A stretch of 11,012 nt of DNA, taken from NCBI GenBank assembly GCA_017553815.1, contig JAFZJT010000043.1, positions 1 to 11,012 on the forward strand. The letters are read 5' to 3'. A model generated the notes under the pieces. That model had not been told where the DNA came from, made no database searches, and was given only the letters and a program-made list of their open reading frames with translations. Position 1 is the stretch's first letter, and each line of letters opens with the position of its first letter. This document shows positions 1 through 5,970 of this stretch, one piece after another. Origin of the DNA: Clostridia bacterium. Lineage in GTDB: Bacteria > Bacillota_A > Clostridia > Christensenellales > CAG-138. The position numbers were made by a program, and so were the translations under genes.

Positions 1-30
1 GTCCTGAGCCAGGATCAAACTCTTGAGTTC
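1..30 (-). rRNA. rrs: 16S rRNA, 5' end only (truncated by window edge)
   Basis: Read on the minus strand, bases 23 to 4 contain the near-universal 16S start AGAGTTTGATCCTGGCTCAG (the 27F primer site). By analogy with E. coli numbering, where this motif begins at base 8, the mature 5' end falls near base 30. Only about 30 bases are present; the rest lies beyond the left edge. The promoter and leader at 31-343 confirm that this is a real gene start rather than a stray match. Confidence 0.93.
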
Positions 31-308
31 ATATCCTGTTAGTCGTTCTCACGACTACTCATTTACTTTTTTCTGCGTCTGTTGTCCGCGAAGCCGTCGC
101 TCGGCTCTCGCCTTGCTCTCGCTTCCCTTCTATCCAGACCGCCGGTCGTCTCAAAATTACTTTTGCTTACTCAGCTCCCTTCCGAAAGCCTTTCTGCGCG
201 TGTTACCGGATCTCTCAATCCGATAACGGTTCTTGGTCTCACTATACGGTTTTCAAGGTGCTTGCTCTCTGCTTCAAGGCTCACTTCCGTGCCACTCTCG
301 GCGACAGC
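31..308 (-). other. rRNA operon leader (5' external transcribed spacer)
   Basis: This is the transcribed leader between the predicted start of rRNA transcription (near 308) and the mature 16S 5' end (near 30). It holds a boxA-like element at 244-260. Open frames run through it in several phases, but none has a ribosome binding site, and their translations are Ser/Leu/Arg-rich strings with no recognisable domain. I treat it as non-coding. An RNase III processing stem is expected here by analogy, but its partner strand downstream of 16S is outside the window. Confidence 0.75.
244..260 (-). promoter_or_regulatory. boxA-like antitermination element in the rRNA leader
   Basis: On the minus strand this reads CACCTTGAAAACCGTAT. 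It resembles the CTTTGAAAACT-type boxA sequences of Firmicute rRNA leaders and spacers, which recruit NusB/NusE for antitermination. The position, after the promoter and before 16S, fits. The match is approximate, and no boxB or boxC was sought in detail. Confidence 0.45.
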
Positions 309-314
309 TTTTAT

Positions 315-343
315 ATTCTACCATCATCCGGAAGAAAAGTCAA
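315..343 (-). promoter_or_regulatory. rRNA operon promoter (sigma-70/SigA type)
   Basis: On the minus strand there is a -35 TTGACT (343-338), a 17-base spacer and a -10 TAGAAT (320-315). This is one mismatch from consensus in each hexamer, with ideal spacing. Transcription would begin near 308 and run into the 16S gene. The sequence just upstream (344-375) is fairly AT-rich, as expected for an UP element. No second convincing tandem promoter was found further upstream. Confidence 0.75.
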
Positions 344-690
344 TACTTTTCCCAGAAATTCTCTATTTCGCCCGTTTGTTCGATTTTTCCTTTGTTTATA
401 ATGCTTTTTCAGCAACTTTGCGCTCGTTTCGGCGATTATTTTCCGATATATTTATTCTTATATCTCTGCCGCTTTGCGATTTTTGCCACATTTCCGCCGA
501 ACTATCATCTATTTTGCATATTACTGCTTCATGTCGATACTTGCCAGATTCGACAAACATAAAAATAGCGGTTCAAGCTTTCGCTACACGCGCTCATTAT
601 TTATCCACCGATATAACCTGCTCGTCCAAATGTCGGTTTCATTTTGCCGGTTTTGACAAACATGAAAAACTCTGTTTTTTTCCAAAAAGC
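344..690. other. AT-rich intergenic region between divergent rRNA and cohesin-protein promoters
   Basis: About 350 bases without a credible gene. Short open frames exist on both strands but lack ribosome binding sites and family signatures. The region includes the duplicated operator-like element described separately. A single DnaA-box-like TTATCCACC occurs at 601-609, but it is isolated. Nothing else is recognisable. Confidence 0.6.
531..668. repeat. Duplicated operator-like element upstream of the cohesin-protein promoter
   Basis: Two related copies lie at 531-565 and 630-668. Their cores, 541-565 and 644-668, match at 21 of 25 positions and share GACAAACAT. Each copy begins with ATGTCG and carries TTGCC in the middle. 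In the left copy TGTCGA (532-537) and TCGACA (550-555) form a perfect dyad 12 bases apart; in the right copy the dyad is partial (TGTC/GACA). The right copy ends about 25 bases upstream of the -35 box at 693. Paired dyads close to a promoter suggest a transcription-factor site, but the regulator is unknown. Confidence 0.4.
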
Positions 691-692
691 TC

Positions 693-721
693 TTGACTTG
701 TTCTATATACTTTAGTATAAT
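693..721 (+). promoter_or_regulatory. Sigma-70/SigA promoter of the cohesin-protein gene
   Basis: -35 TTGACT (693-698), a 17-base spacer, and a consensus -10 TATAAT (716-721). Transcription should start near 728, giving an untranslated leader of about 90 bases before the ATG at 819. This is the strongest plus-strand promoter in the window. Confidence 0.8.
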
Positions 722-728
722 CCTTAAT

Positions 729-782
729 ATACACTTGTGTGTATTCCGAATTTGGGTCATTCGGAAATAGCCGTGTAACGGC
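729..782 (+). promoter_or_regulatory. Three consecutive hairpins in the 5' leader of the cohesin-protein gene
   Basis: Three short inverted repeats follow each other directly after the predicted transcription start. They are ATACAC/GTGTAT (729-734 with 739-744), TTCCGAA/TTCGGAA (744-750 with 760-766) and GCCGT/ACGGC (770-774 with 778-782). They could stabilise the mRNA 5' end or serve as a control element. No known riboswitch class was recognised, and none of the hairpins is followed by a U-tract. Confidence 0.4.
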
Positions 783-818
783 ATCTGTTAAACTGTCTTC
801 ATTATGGGAGGAAAAAAC

Positions 819-3716
819 ATGAAGAGACTTATTGCTTTTATTTTGGCTCTGTTGATGATAACGGGACTGTTCAGTGTACCGGCATCCGCAGAAGAAACTT
901 CAGCCACCAGCCGCAAGACTGCGCCTTCGCAGATGTATGCCGATTTCAAGGCGTACGTTCCAAAGTCCGTGAGCGCTGGCGAAGAATTCCCGGTGGTGAT
1001 CGAGGTTGACGGAGATTTTGAGGCGCATATTCTCAAGCTCCGACTCCGTTACGATCCCCAGGCGTTTGAGTACGTTTCCTATGAAAACGGAGCTGTTCTT
1101 GACCAAGTTGCGCAGCTTGGCGGTTTTTCCATGGTGATCCCTGCAAATGCAGACGATTCGCTGATACTCGGCGTCTTGATGCCTTCCGATCCTTTCACGG
1201 GTTCCGGCGAGCTTTACACTGCGACCTTCAAAGCGAAGCAAAACATTGAGTTCTGCGAACAACACTTCTCTCTTGCCATCACCGATCGTTTCGATTTCGC
1301 GCATTATCCCAACGGCGGCGCGAACATCCCGATCAACAGCCATACCGAAGAAATCATTGCCGTGGATCCTACCTATTATTTTAATGCAAGGATCTACGCG
1401 GAATCACCCGCAATTGCCCAAGCGGGCGGTGATATCGAGGTTACCCTCAACATAGAAGGCGATTATCAGCTGACCTGTCTTCAGCTTACTCTGTTCTATG
1501 ATCCGAACGTCTTTGAGATAACCGAGTTCACTTGCGGCGAGGTTCTCAACGACGCTACCTCAGTGGGCGGTTTCTACATTGCGAGATACGATGCTGATCC
1601 CGGCATGATCCCCCTTGTGCTGCTCATCCCATGCTCCGATATCAACACCGAGGGCGTTGTCTACACCATAAGGATGCACGTTGCGGATGACGCGGAGCTT
1701 GGCAATTACGCTTTCAACATCGATCTGGCGCGCATTGTTTACAGCACTCCCGGCACTACCGAGGTTTACAGCATAGATGATGTTGACGTTGAATTCTCCG
1801 AGACCGAGATAGTCAAGGGCTACAGTGTGACTTGGGTCAACTGGGACGGCTCAGTGCTTGAGGTTGATGAGCTTGTTGAAGTGGGCACCATGCCCGAGTA
1901 CAACGGCGAAGAACCAACGAAGGGAGACTATCCCCCGTACAGCTACAACTTCATAGGTTGGGACACCAGGGTCTCCGAGGTGGAGAGCGACGTCACCTAC
2001 ACCGCAGTATTTGAAGAGGTGATCAATACCTACACCGTTACCTGGGTCAACTGGGACGGCACCAAGATTGAAACTGACGAGGACGTATCCTACGGCGCAA
2101 TGCCCGAGTATAACGGCGAAGCGCCCACCAAGAAGATCAGCGCTCAGTACAGCTACAACTTCATCGGCTGGGATCCCGAGATATCCGAGGTATATGGCGA
2201 TATCACCTACACCGCGGTTTTTGAAGCAATAGTCAACACCTACACCATTACCTGGGTCAACTGGGACGGCATCGTGCTCGAGGTTGACGAGGACGTTCCC
2301 TACGGCACCCAGCCGAGCTATGACGGCGAAGCGCCAACCAAGGAAGGCAGCGGTCAGAACAGCTACACCTTCATCGGTTGGGATGCCGAGCTCTCAGAGG
2401 TATACTGCAATATCACCTACACTGCGGTATTTGAGGAAGTTGTCAACACCTATACCGTGACTTGGGTCAACTGGGACGGCTCGGTGCTTGAGGTTGATGA
2501 GTTTGTTGAAGTGGGTACCATGCCCGAGTATAACGGCGAAGAGCCCGCCAGAGATGACGACGATCAAAATACCTATTTCTTCATCGGCTGGGATCGCGAG
2601 CATACCGCAGTCACCGAAGATGTTTCCTACACCGCTGTATTCGGTGCTGTTGCCAACACCTGCGTATCGGTTGAGCTCGGCGAAAACGATCTTCGCCCGC
2701 ATATCACATGGAACGCTATTCCGGGAACCGAGTACTACCGGATCTGGCGCAAAACCAAAGGCGGCGAGTTTGAACTGATCGCCACGACAGAGCAAGCTTC
2801 ATTCATCGATATGTCAGCACTTACCCCCCAAACCGATTACTATTATAAGGTAAACGCGGTTTTCGCCGACGGTATTGCGGGCGCATTCAGCCATGAGGCC
2901 CTCGTATTCTACTATGGACTTGATGCGCCGTTAAAGCTCAAGGCAGTTATTTCGCAAACCAAGCCTCTGTTAACTTGGAAGGCTTCGTCGAACGCGACTC
3001 ATTACGAGATCTACCGTGCGGCCAAGTCCGGCGGGTACGTCCTTATCGGCACCTCCGAGGAGCTGAGCTTCACCGACAATGACGAGCTCACCCCCTTTAC
3101 CAAGTATTACTACAAGGTCAAGGCCGTTGATGACTACGGCAACGAGAGCGCATTCAGCTCGTATGTATATGTGACCGCATACGGCTTAAAAGCTCCCGGC
3201 GGCGTTAAGGCCGTTATCAGCGAGGGCAGACCCCTTATCACTTGGAAGGCATCCGCGAATGCGACTCATTACGAGATCTACCGTGCAGCCAAGTCCGGCG
3301 GGTACGTCCTTATCGGCACCTCCGAGGAGCTGAGCTTCACCGACAATGACGAGCTCACCCCCTTTACCAAGTATTACTACAAGGTCAAGGCCGTTGACGA
3401 CTGGGGTAACAAGAGCGCACTCAGCTCGTATGTGTACGTGACCTCATACGGCATAAAAGCTCCCGGCGGCGTTAAAGCCGTTGTCGGCGAAGGCAGACCC
3501 CTTATCACTTGGGGTGCTGCTGTAAACGCCACTCATTACGAGGTTTACCGCGCCGTCAAGGGCGGAGAATACGTCCTCATCGGCACCACCGATGGTCTGA
3601 GCTTCACCGACAATGACGAGCTCCTTCTCGATACCTTGTATTACTACAAGGTCAAGGCGCTCGACGACTACGGATTTGAGAGCCCTCTCAGTACAGCTGC
3701 ATCCGTTACCACCTAA
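819..3716 (+). CDS. Secreted modular protein: 2 cohesin-like domains, 4 InlB-type repeats, 4 FN3 domains
   Basis: 965 residues from the ATG at 819, preceded by GGGAGG at 806-811. An in-frame ATG at 804 overlaps that ribosome binding site, so 819 is chosen. Residues 1-24 form a signal peptide ending ASA. Residues about 40-180 and 186-330 are two cohesin-like beta-sandwich domains, with the typical VSAGEEFPVVIEVDG and LRYDP / LFYDP signatures. Residues 337-612 hold four exact 70-residue units beginning VTWVNWDG and ending TYTAVF, the InlB B-repeat/Flg_new type of surface adhesins. Residues about 614-965 hold four fibronectin type III domains; the last three have an 89-residue period. Six cysteines (146, 220, 239, 272, 530, 615) lie in the mature protein. 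There is no LPXTG motif, S-layer domain, C-terminal membrane helix or dockerin, so the protein appears to be released or held non-covalently. The likely role is an extracellular scaffold or adhesin. Cohesin assignment is by family resemblance and is the least certain part. Confidence 0.85.
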   Translation: MKRLIAFILALLMITGLFSVPASAEETSATSRKTAPSQMYADFKAYVPKSVSAGEEFPVVIEVDGDFEAHILKLRLRYDPQAFEYVSYENGAVLDQVAQLGGFSMVIPANADDSLILGVLMPSDPFTGSGELYTATFKAKQNIEFCEQHFSLAITDRFDFAHYPNGGANIPINSHTEEIIAVDPTYYFNARIYAESPAIAQAGGDIEVTLNIEGDYQLTCLQLTLFYDPNVFEITEFTCGEVLNDATSVGGFYIARYDADPGMIPLVLLIPCSDINTEGVVYTIRMHVADDAELGNYAFNIDLARIVYSTPGTTEVYSIDDVDVEFSETEIVKGYSVTWVNWDGSVLEVDELVEVGTMPEYNGEEPTKGDYPPYSYNFIGWDTRVSEVESDVTYTAVFEEVINTYTVTWVNWDGTKIETDEDVSYGAMPEYNGEAPTKKISAQYSYNFIGWDPEISEVYGDITYTAVFEAIVNTYTITWVNWDGIVLEVDEDVPYGTQPSYDGEAPTKEGSGQNSYTFIGWDAELSEVYCNITYTAVFEEVVNTYTVTWVNWDGSVLEVDEFVEVGTMPEYNGEEPARDDDDQNTYFFIGWDREHTAVTEDVSYTAVFGAVANTCVSVELGENDLRPHITWNAIPGTEYYRIWRKTKGGEFELIATTEQASFIDMSALTPQTDYYYKVNAVFADGIAGAFSHEALVFYYGLDAPLKLKAVISQTKPLLTWKASSNATHYEIYRAAKSGGYVLIGTSEELSFTDNDELTPFTKYYYKVKAVDDYGNESAFSSYVYVTAYGLKAPGGVKAVISEGRPLITWKASANATHYEIYRAAKSGGYVLIGTSEELSFTDNDELTPFTKYYYKVKAVDDWGNKSALSSYVYVTSYGIKAPGGVKAVVGEGRPLITWGAAVNATHYEVYRAVKGGEYVLIGTTDGLSFTDNDELLLDTLYYYKVKALDDYGFESPLSTAASVTT
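1827..2666 (+). repeat. Four tandem 210-bp repeats encoding InlB-type (Flg_new) units
   Basis: Four in-frame units of exactly 210 bases begin at 1827, 2037, 2247 and 2457. Each starts with codons for VTWVNWDG or VTITWVNWDG-like sequence, has a central YNFIGWD or FFIGWD, and ends at TYTAVF or SYTAVF. Units 1 and 4 share long stretches (SVLEVDE, VEVGTMPEYNGEEP), which suggests expansion of the array by duplication with later drift. Arrays like this in surface proteins vary in copy number through recombination. Confidence 0.85.
2913..3713 (+). repeat. Three 267-bp FN3-encoding repeats, two nearly identical at DNA level
   Basis: The last three fibronectin type III domains have an 89-residue (267-base) period, with starts near 2913, 3180 and 3447. 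Bases 2994-3130 and 3261-3397 are identical at 136 of 137 positions by eye. The third unit and the first, upstream FN3 domain (from about 2658) are clearly diverged. The near-identity, including synonymous positions, points to a recent duplication or gene conversion between units two and three of the four. Confidence 0.85.
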
Positions 3717-3756
3717 GGCGATGAAGCCTGATCATACATCGGTATAACGAGCAAGC

Positions 3757-3788
3757 AAGGATCGCCGCGCTTTTTGCGCGGCGTCCTT
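3757..3788 (+). terminator. GC-rich hairpin after the cohesin-protein gene
   Basis: CGCCGCGC (3763-3770) pairs perfectly with GCGCGGCG (3776-3783) around a TTTTT loop. The stem extends through AAGGA/TCCTT past one bulged T. It starts 40 bases after the stop codon at 3716. No uridine tract follows on either strand, so it may act as a 3' stabiliser or a weak terminator rather than a classical intrinsic terminator. Confidence 0.5.
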
Positions 3789-3807
3789 ATACTAAGCTGT
3801 GATTAAA

Positions 3808-3935
3808 AGCGGACTAAATTGCCGAGGAGTTTTTTATTCTATTGAAGTTTAACAGAGCGAGGCGCTATGGAGTTTCGTTGAGCGAAGAGGAACCAGGGCG
3901 GAAAACAACCGACAAGAAGTCCGGCTTTAGTCAGA
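3808..3935 (+). ncRNA. Candidate structured RNA or 3'-UTR element between convergent genes
   Basis: This 130-base segment has no open frame with a ribosome binding site but looks structured. GACTAAA plus GCCG near its left end can pair with CCGGC plus TTTAGTC near its right end, giving a long-range closing stem. Inside are smaller hairpins, such as TTTCG/CGAA (around the TTGAG loop) and CCGAC/GTCCGG with one bulge, separated by purine-rich stretches. A -10-like TATACT sits at 3788-3793, and the segment is followed on the plus strand by a strong hairpin and CTTTTATATT. This layout would suit a small RNA gene, but no known family was recognised and no -35 box is visible. It could equally be the tail of the upstream mRNA. 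Confidence 0.25.
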
Positions 3936-3957
3936 GTTTAGTATTGGAATAATAACA

Positions 3958-3982
3958 GGGCTTGGGAGAATGTCCCAAGCCC
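3958..3982 (-). terminator. Intrinsic terminator of the redoxin-dockerin gene, possibly bidirectional
   Basis: A perfect 10-bp stem, GGGCTTGGGA/TCCCAAGCCC, with a five-base loop (3968-3972). On the minus strand it lies 48 bases after the stop codon of the gene at 4031-4789 and is followed by TGTTATTATT. On the plus strand it is followed by ATGCTTTTATATT. It can therefore stop transcription from both sides of this convergent region. Confidence 0.7.
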
Positions 3983-4030
3983 ATGCTTTTATATTGCGTT
4001 GATTATTCTTGTTTCGGTTTTAGGGATCGT

Positions 4031-4789
4031 TCAAAGCCCCATCGCGATGCGCAGTATGGCGACAGCATCCGCTACGCCGACCGTGCCGTTTCCGTCCACA
4101 TCGCCGCGCGCGGCCTGTTCTTCATCGAGAACCGTCAAGCCCATGCCGCAGCGCAGAGCAAGGATCGCGTCCGCAGCGTTCACGCTGCCGTTTCCGTCCA
4201 CGTCGCCCGAAAGAAAGCCTTCCTCGGCGGAGAGTATCTCGAGCCATTCCGATGCAAGAGCGATGAGCTCCGCATCGCTGTCTACCTTGCCCACGATCTG
4301 CGCGCGCACCGTGCCGCGCCTATCGACTATCAATGTTTGCGGAATGCTTGTCAGTCCATTTGGGCTTACCGCGTTTGCAACAACAAGAAGCTCGTCGCAA
4401 ATCAGCATGTGGTTCCAATTATAGCCGTTTTCCTCAACGTAGTTCACGGCGTCCTGAACCTCGTATGACTGCTCATAATAGAGCGCGCCCCAGACCTGCA
4501 CGTCCGCCTCGGGCGTTTCAGAATAGTATTCATGCAGAGCAAGAAAATACGGAAGCTCGATCATGCACGGACCGCACCAGCGCTGCCAGAGATTTATTAC
4601 CGTCACTGTCGAGTTCTCGAATATTGAGCCGTCAACGGGCTCGCCGTCGAAACCAACTGAGTTGAGGTTCATTATGTTCATGCCAACGCCGCTGCCTTTG
4701 GGCTCCAATCTATCGGCATTTACGCCGAAAGACGAAAGCGCCATAAAAAGCGCAAGCATGAATGCGGCGATTTTTTTAATTCTGCTCAT
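4031..4789 (-). CDS. Secreted TlpA/ResA-like thioredoxin-fold oxidoreductase with C-terminal type I dockerin
   Basis: 252 residues from the ATG at 4789, preceded by GGGAGG four bases upstream. A TTG twelve bases further upstream overlaps that site and is rejected. Residues 1-25 are a signal peptide (MSRIKKIAAF, then a hydrophobic core, ending VNA) with no lipobox cysteine. Residues about 35-185 form a TlpA-like thioredoxin fold, with the active site WCGPC (71-75) and the cis-proline context TSIPQT (Pro150). Residues 195-252 are a dockerin with two calcium-loop repeats, GDVDGNGSVNAADAI and GDVDGNGTVGVADAV, each followed by a short helix ending in GL. Position 9 of the second loop is Gly rather than Asn/Asp. 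The protein should act outside the membrane on disulfides, docked to a cohesin. The best local partner is the convergent protein at 819-3716. It follows rtcB by 27 bases and probably shares its transcript. Confidence 0.88.
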   Translation of the reverse strand: MSRIKKIAAFMLALFMALSSFGVNADRLEPKGSGVGMNIMNLNSVGFDGEPVDGSIFENSTVTVINLWQRWCGPCMIELPYFLALHEYYSETPEADVQVWGALYYEQSYEVQDAVNYVEENGYNWNHMLICDELLVVANAVSPNGLTSIPQTLIVDRRGTVRAQIVGKVDSDAELIALASEWLEILSAEEGFLSGDVDGNGSVNAADAILALRCGMGLTVLDEEQAARGDVDGNGTVGVADAVAILRIAMGL

Positions 4790-4816
4790 ATTGCCTCCCA
4801 AACACAGCCGAAGCCG

Positions 4817-5950
4817 TCATTTCCGTTTTTTGCTCCATTCGGCCTTATCGCTCGATTTGAAATTATAGATCGGCAGAACGCGCTTCTCTATCCTTGCCGT
4901 TTCGCCGATCGCATCGATTATGCTTTCGGCATTCTTATAGGCCATTGGGCATTCATCGAGCGTGCTTTGATCGACGGAGGTGGTGAATATGCCATCCATC
5001 GCCTTCTTAAACGCAGAGACCGTGAAGCTTGAATTCGCCTCGCCGCGGCTCATGATCCTTCCCGCTCCGTGCGGCGCGCTCTCGTTCCATTCGGGATTGC
5101 CGAGCCCCGTGCAGATTAGCGCTCCGTCGCGCATATTGAGGGGGATCAGGAGCTTCTCTCCCTTTTTAGCCGATACTGCGCCCTTTCTTAGGATCATATC
5201 CTCGGTGTCTATATAGTTGTGGACGGTGGTGAAGCTCTCCTTTTCCTTGAGCTTCATGCCCTTCAGGATAACGGTCTTCATTATATGCCGATTCAGATCG
5301 GCGAAGCGCTGCATCAGCGCCATGTCGTGAAGATAGTCGTCCTTTGCGTCACCCGTCAAATAGGCGAGCTCAAACGGCGTATCGGACTGCGCCTTGCCTC
5401 CAAGCGCTTCATAGGCGAGCTTTTGATAGTATTCCGCGACCTTAAGCCCCGGATTGCGGCTTCCCGAATGGATGATAAGATAGAGAACTCCCTCCTCGTC
5501 CTTATCGACCTCGATAAAATGGTTGCCGCCGCCGAGCGAGCCGAGGCTCTCAAGCGCGCGGCGAAGATCGATCCTGTCCGCGCAGCGCAATTCGCTGAGG
5601 TCGATCTCATCCGCCATTGAATGCGGCTTTTCGCGCACGGAAAAGCCATGCGGGATATTCTCACGAATGAACGCATCGAGCTTCGGCAGATTTACCCTGC
5701 TCTCTTCAATGAGAACCGTCTCCATGCCGCAGCCGATGTCCACGCCCACAAGGTTTGGCACGACCGCATCGGTTACAGTCATCGTGGTGCCGATCGTGCA
5801 GCCCTTGCCCGCATGAACATCCGGCATTATTCTTATTTTCGCCCCGCTCGCAAAGCTTTGATCGCAAAGCGACTTGATCTGCCCCTCCGCCGAGGACTCG
5901 ATCTCGGATGCAAAGACCTTCGCCTCCGTGTATTTTCCCGAAATTATCAT
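4817..5950 (-). CDS. rtcB: RtcB-family RNA ligase (3'-phosphate/5'-hydroxyl RNA ligase)
   Basis: 377 residues, within the usual size of short bacterial RtcB proteins (E. coli is about 408). The family motifs appear in order: MPDVHAGKG (42-50), VGVDIGCGM (69-76, metal-binding Cys74), LGGGNHFIEV (139-148), HSGSRN (161-166), TVHNYID (242-248) and HGAGRIMSRGEA (294-305), whose His294 is the residue that becomes guanylylated. RtcB joins RNA 2',3'-cyclic phosphate or 3'-phosphate ends to 5'-hydroxyl ends using GTP and manganese, for RNA repair or splicing in the cytoplasm. No archease, RtcA, RtcR or PrfH gene is nearby. The start codon has only a distant, weak AAGAAAGG about 14 bases upstream, overlapping the stop of the VanZ-like gene, which suggests coupling to it. 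Confidence 0.92.
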   Translation of the reverse strand: MIISGKYTEAKVFASEIESSAEGQIKSLCDQSFASGAKIRIMPDVHAGKGCTIGTTMTVTDAVVPNLVGVDIGCGMETVLIEESRVNLPKLDAFIRENIPHGFSVREKPHSMADEIDLSELRCADRIDLRRALESLGSLGGGNHFIEVDKDEEGVLYLIIHSGSRNPGLKVAEYYQKLAYEALGGKAQSDTPFELAYLTGDAKDDYLHDMALMQRFADLNRHIMKTVILKGMKLKEKESFTTVHNYIDTEDMILRKGAVSAKKGEKLLIPLNMRDGALICTGLGNPEWNESAPHGAGRIMSRGEANSSFTVSAFKKAMDGIFTTSVDQSTLDECPMAYKNAESIIDAIGETARIEKRVLPIYNFKSSDKAEWSKKRK

Positions 5951-5970
5951 TGAGTTAGTATGAACCTTTC

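Noticed and set aside
601..609. DnaA-box-like TTATCCACC, as a hint of a replication origin
   Set aside because: A single site with one mismatch, no cluster of boxes, and no dnaA, dnaN or other origin genes nearby.
653..681. TTGACA as the -35 box of a second plus-strand promoter
   Set aside because: At 17-base spacing the -10 position falls in a T-run with no match to TATAAT. The hexamer is better explained as part of the duplicated element.
82..696. A 204-codon open frame on the plus strand running through the rRNA leader and intergenic region
   Set aside because: It lies antisense to the rRNA promoter and leader, has no ribosome binding site, and its Ser/Leu/Arg/Phe-rich translation shows no domain. 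The overlapping frames at 233-562 and 474-656 fail for the same reasons.
3962..4468. Overlapping plus-strand open frames of 168 and 141 codons
   Set aside because: Both are antisense shadows of the redoxin-dockerin gene, which has a signal peptide, active-site motif and ribosome binding site. The shadows have none of these.
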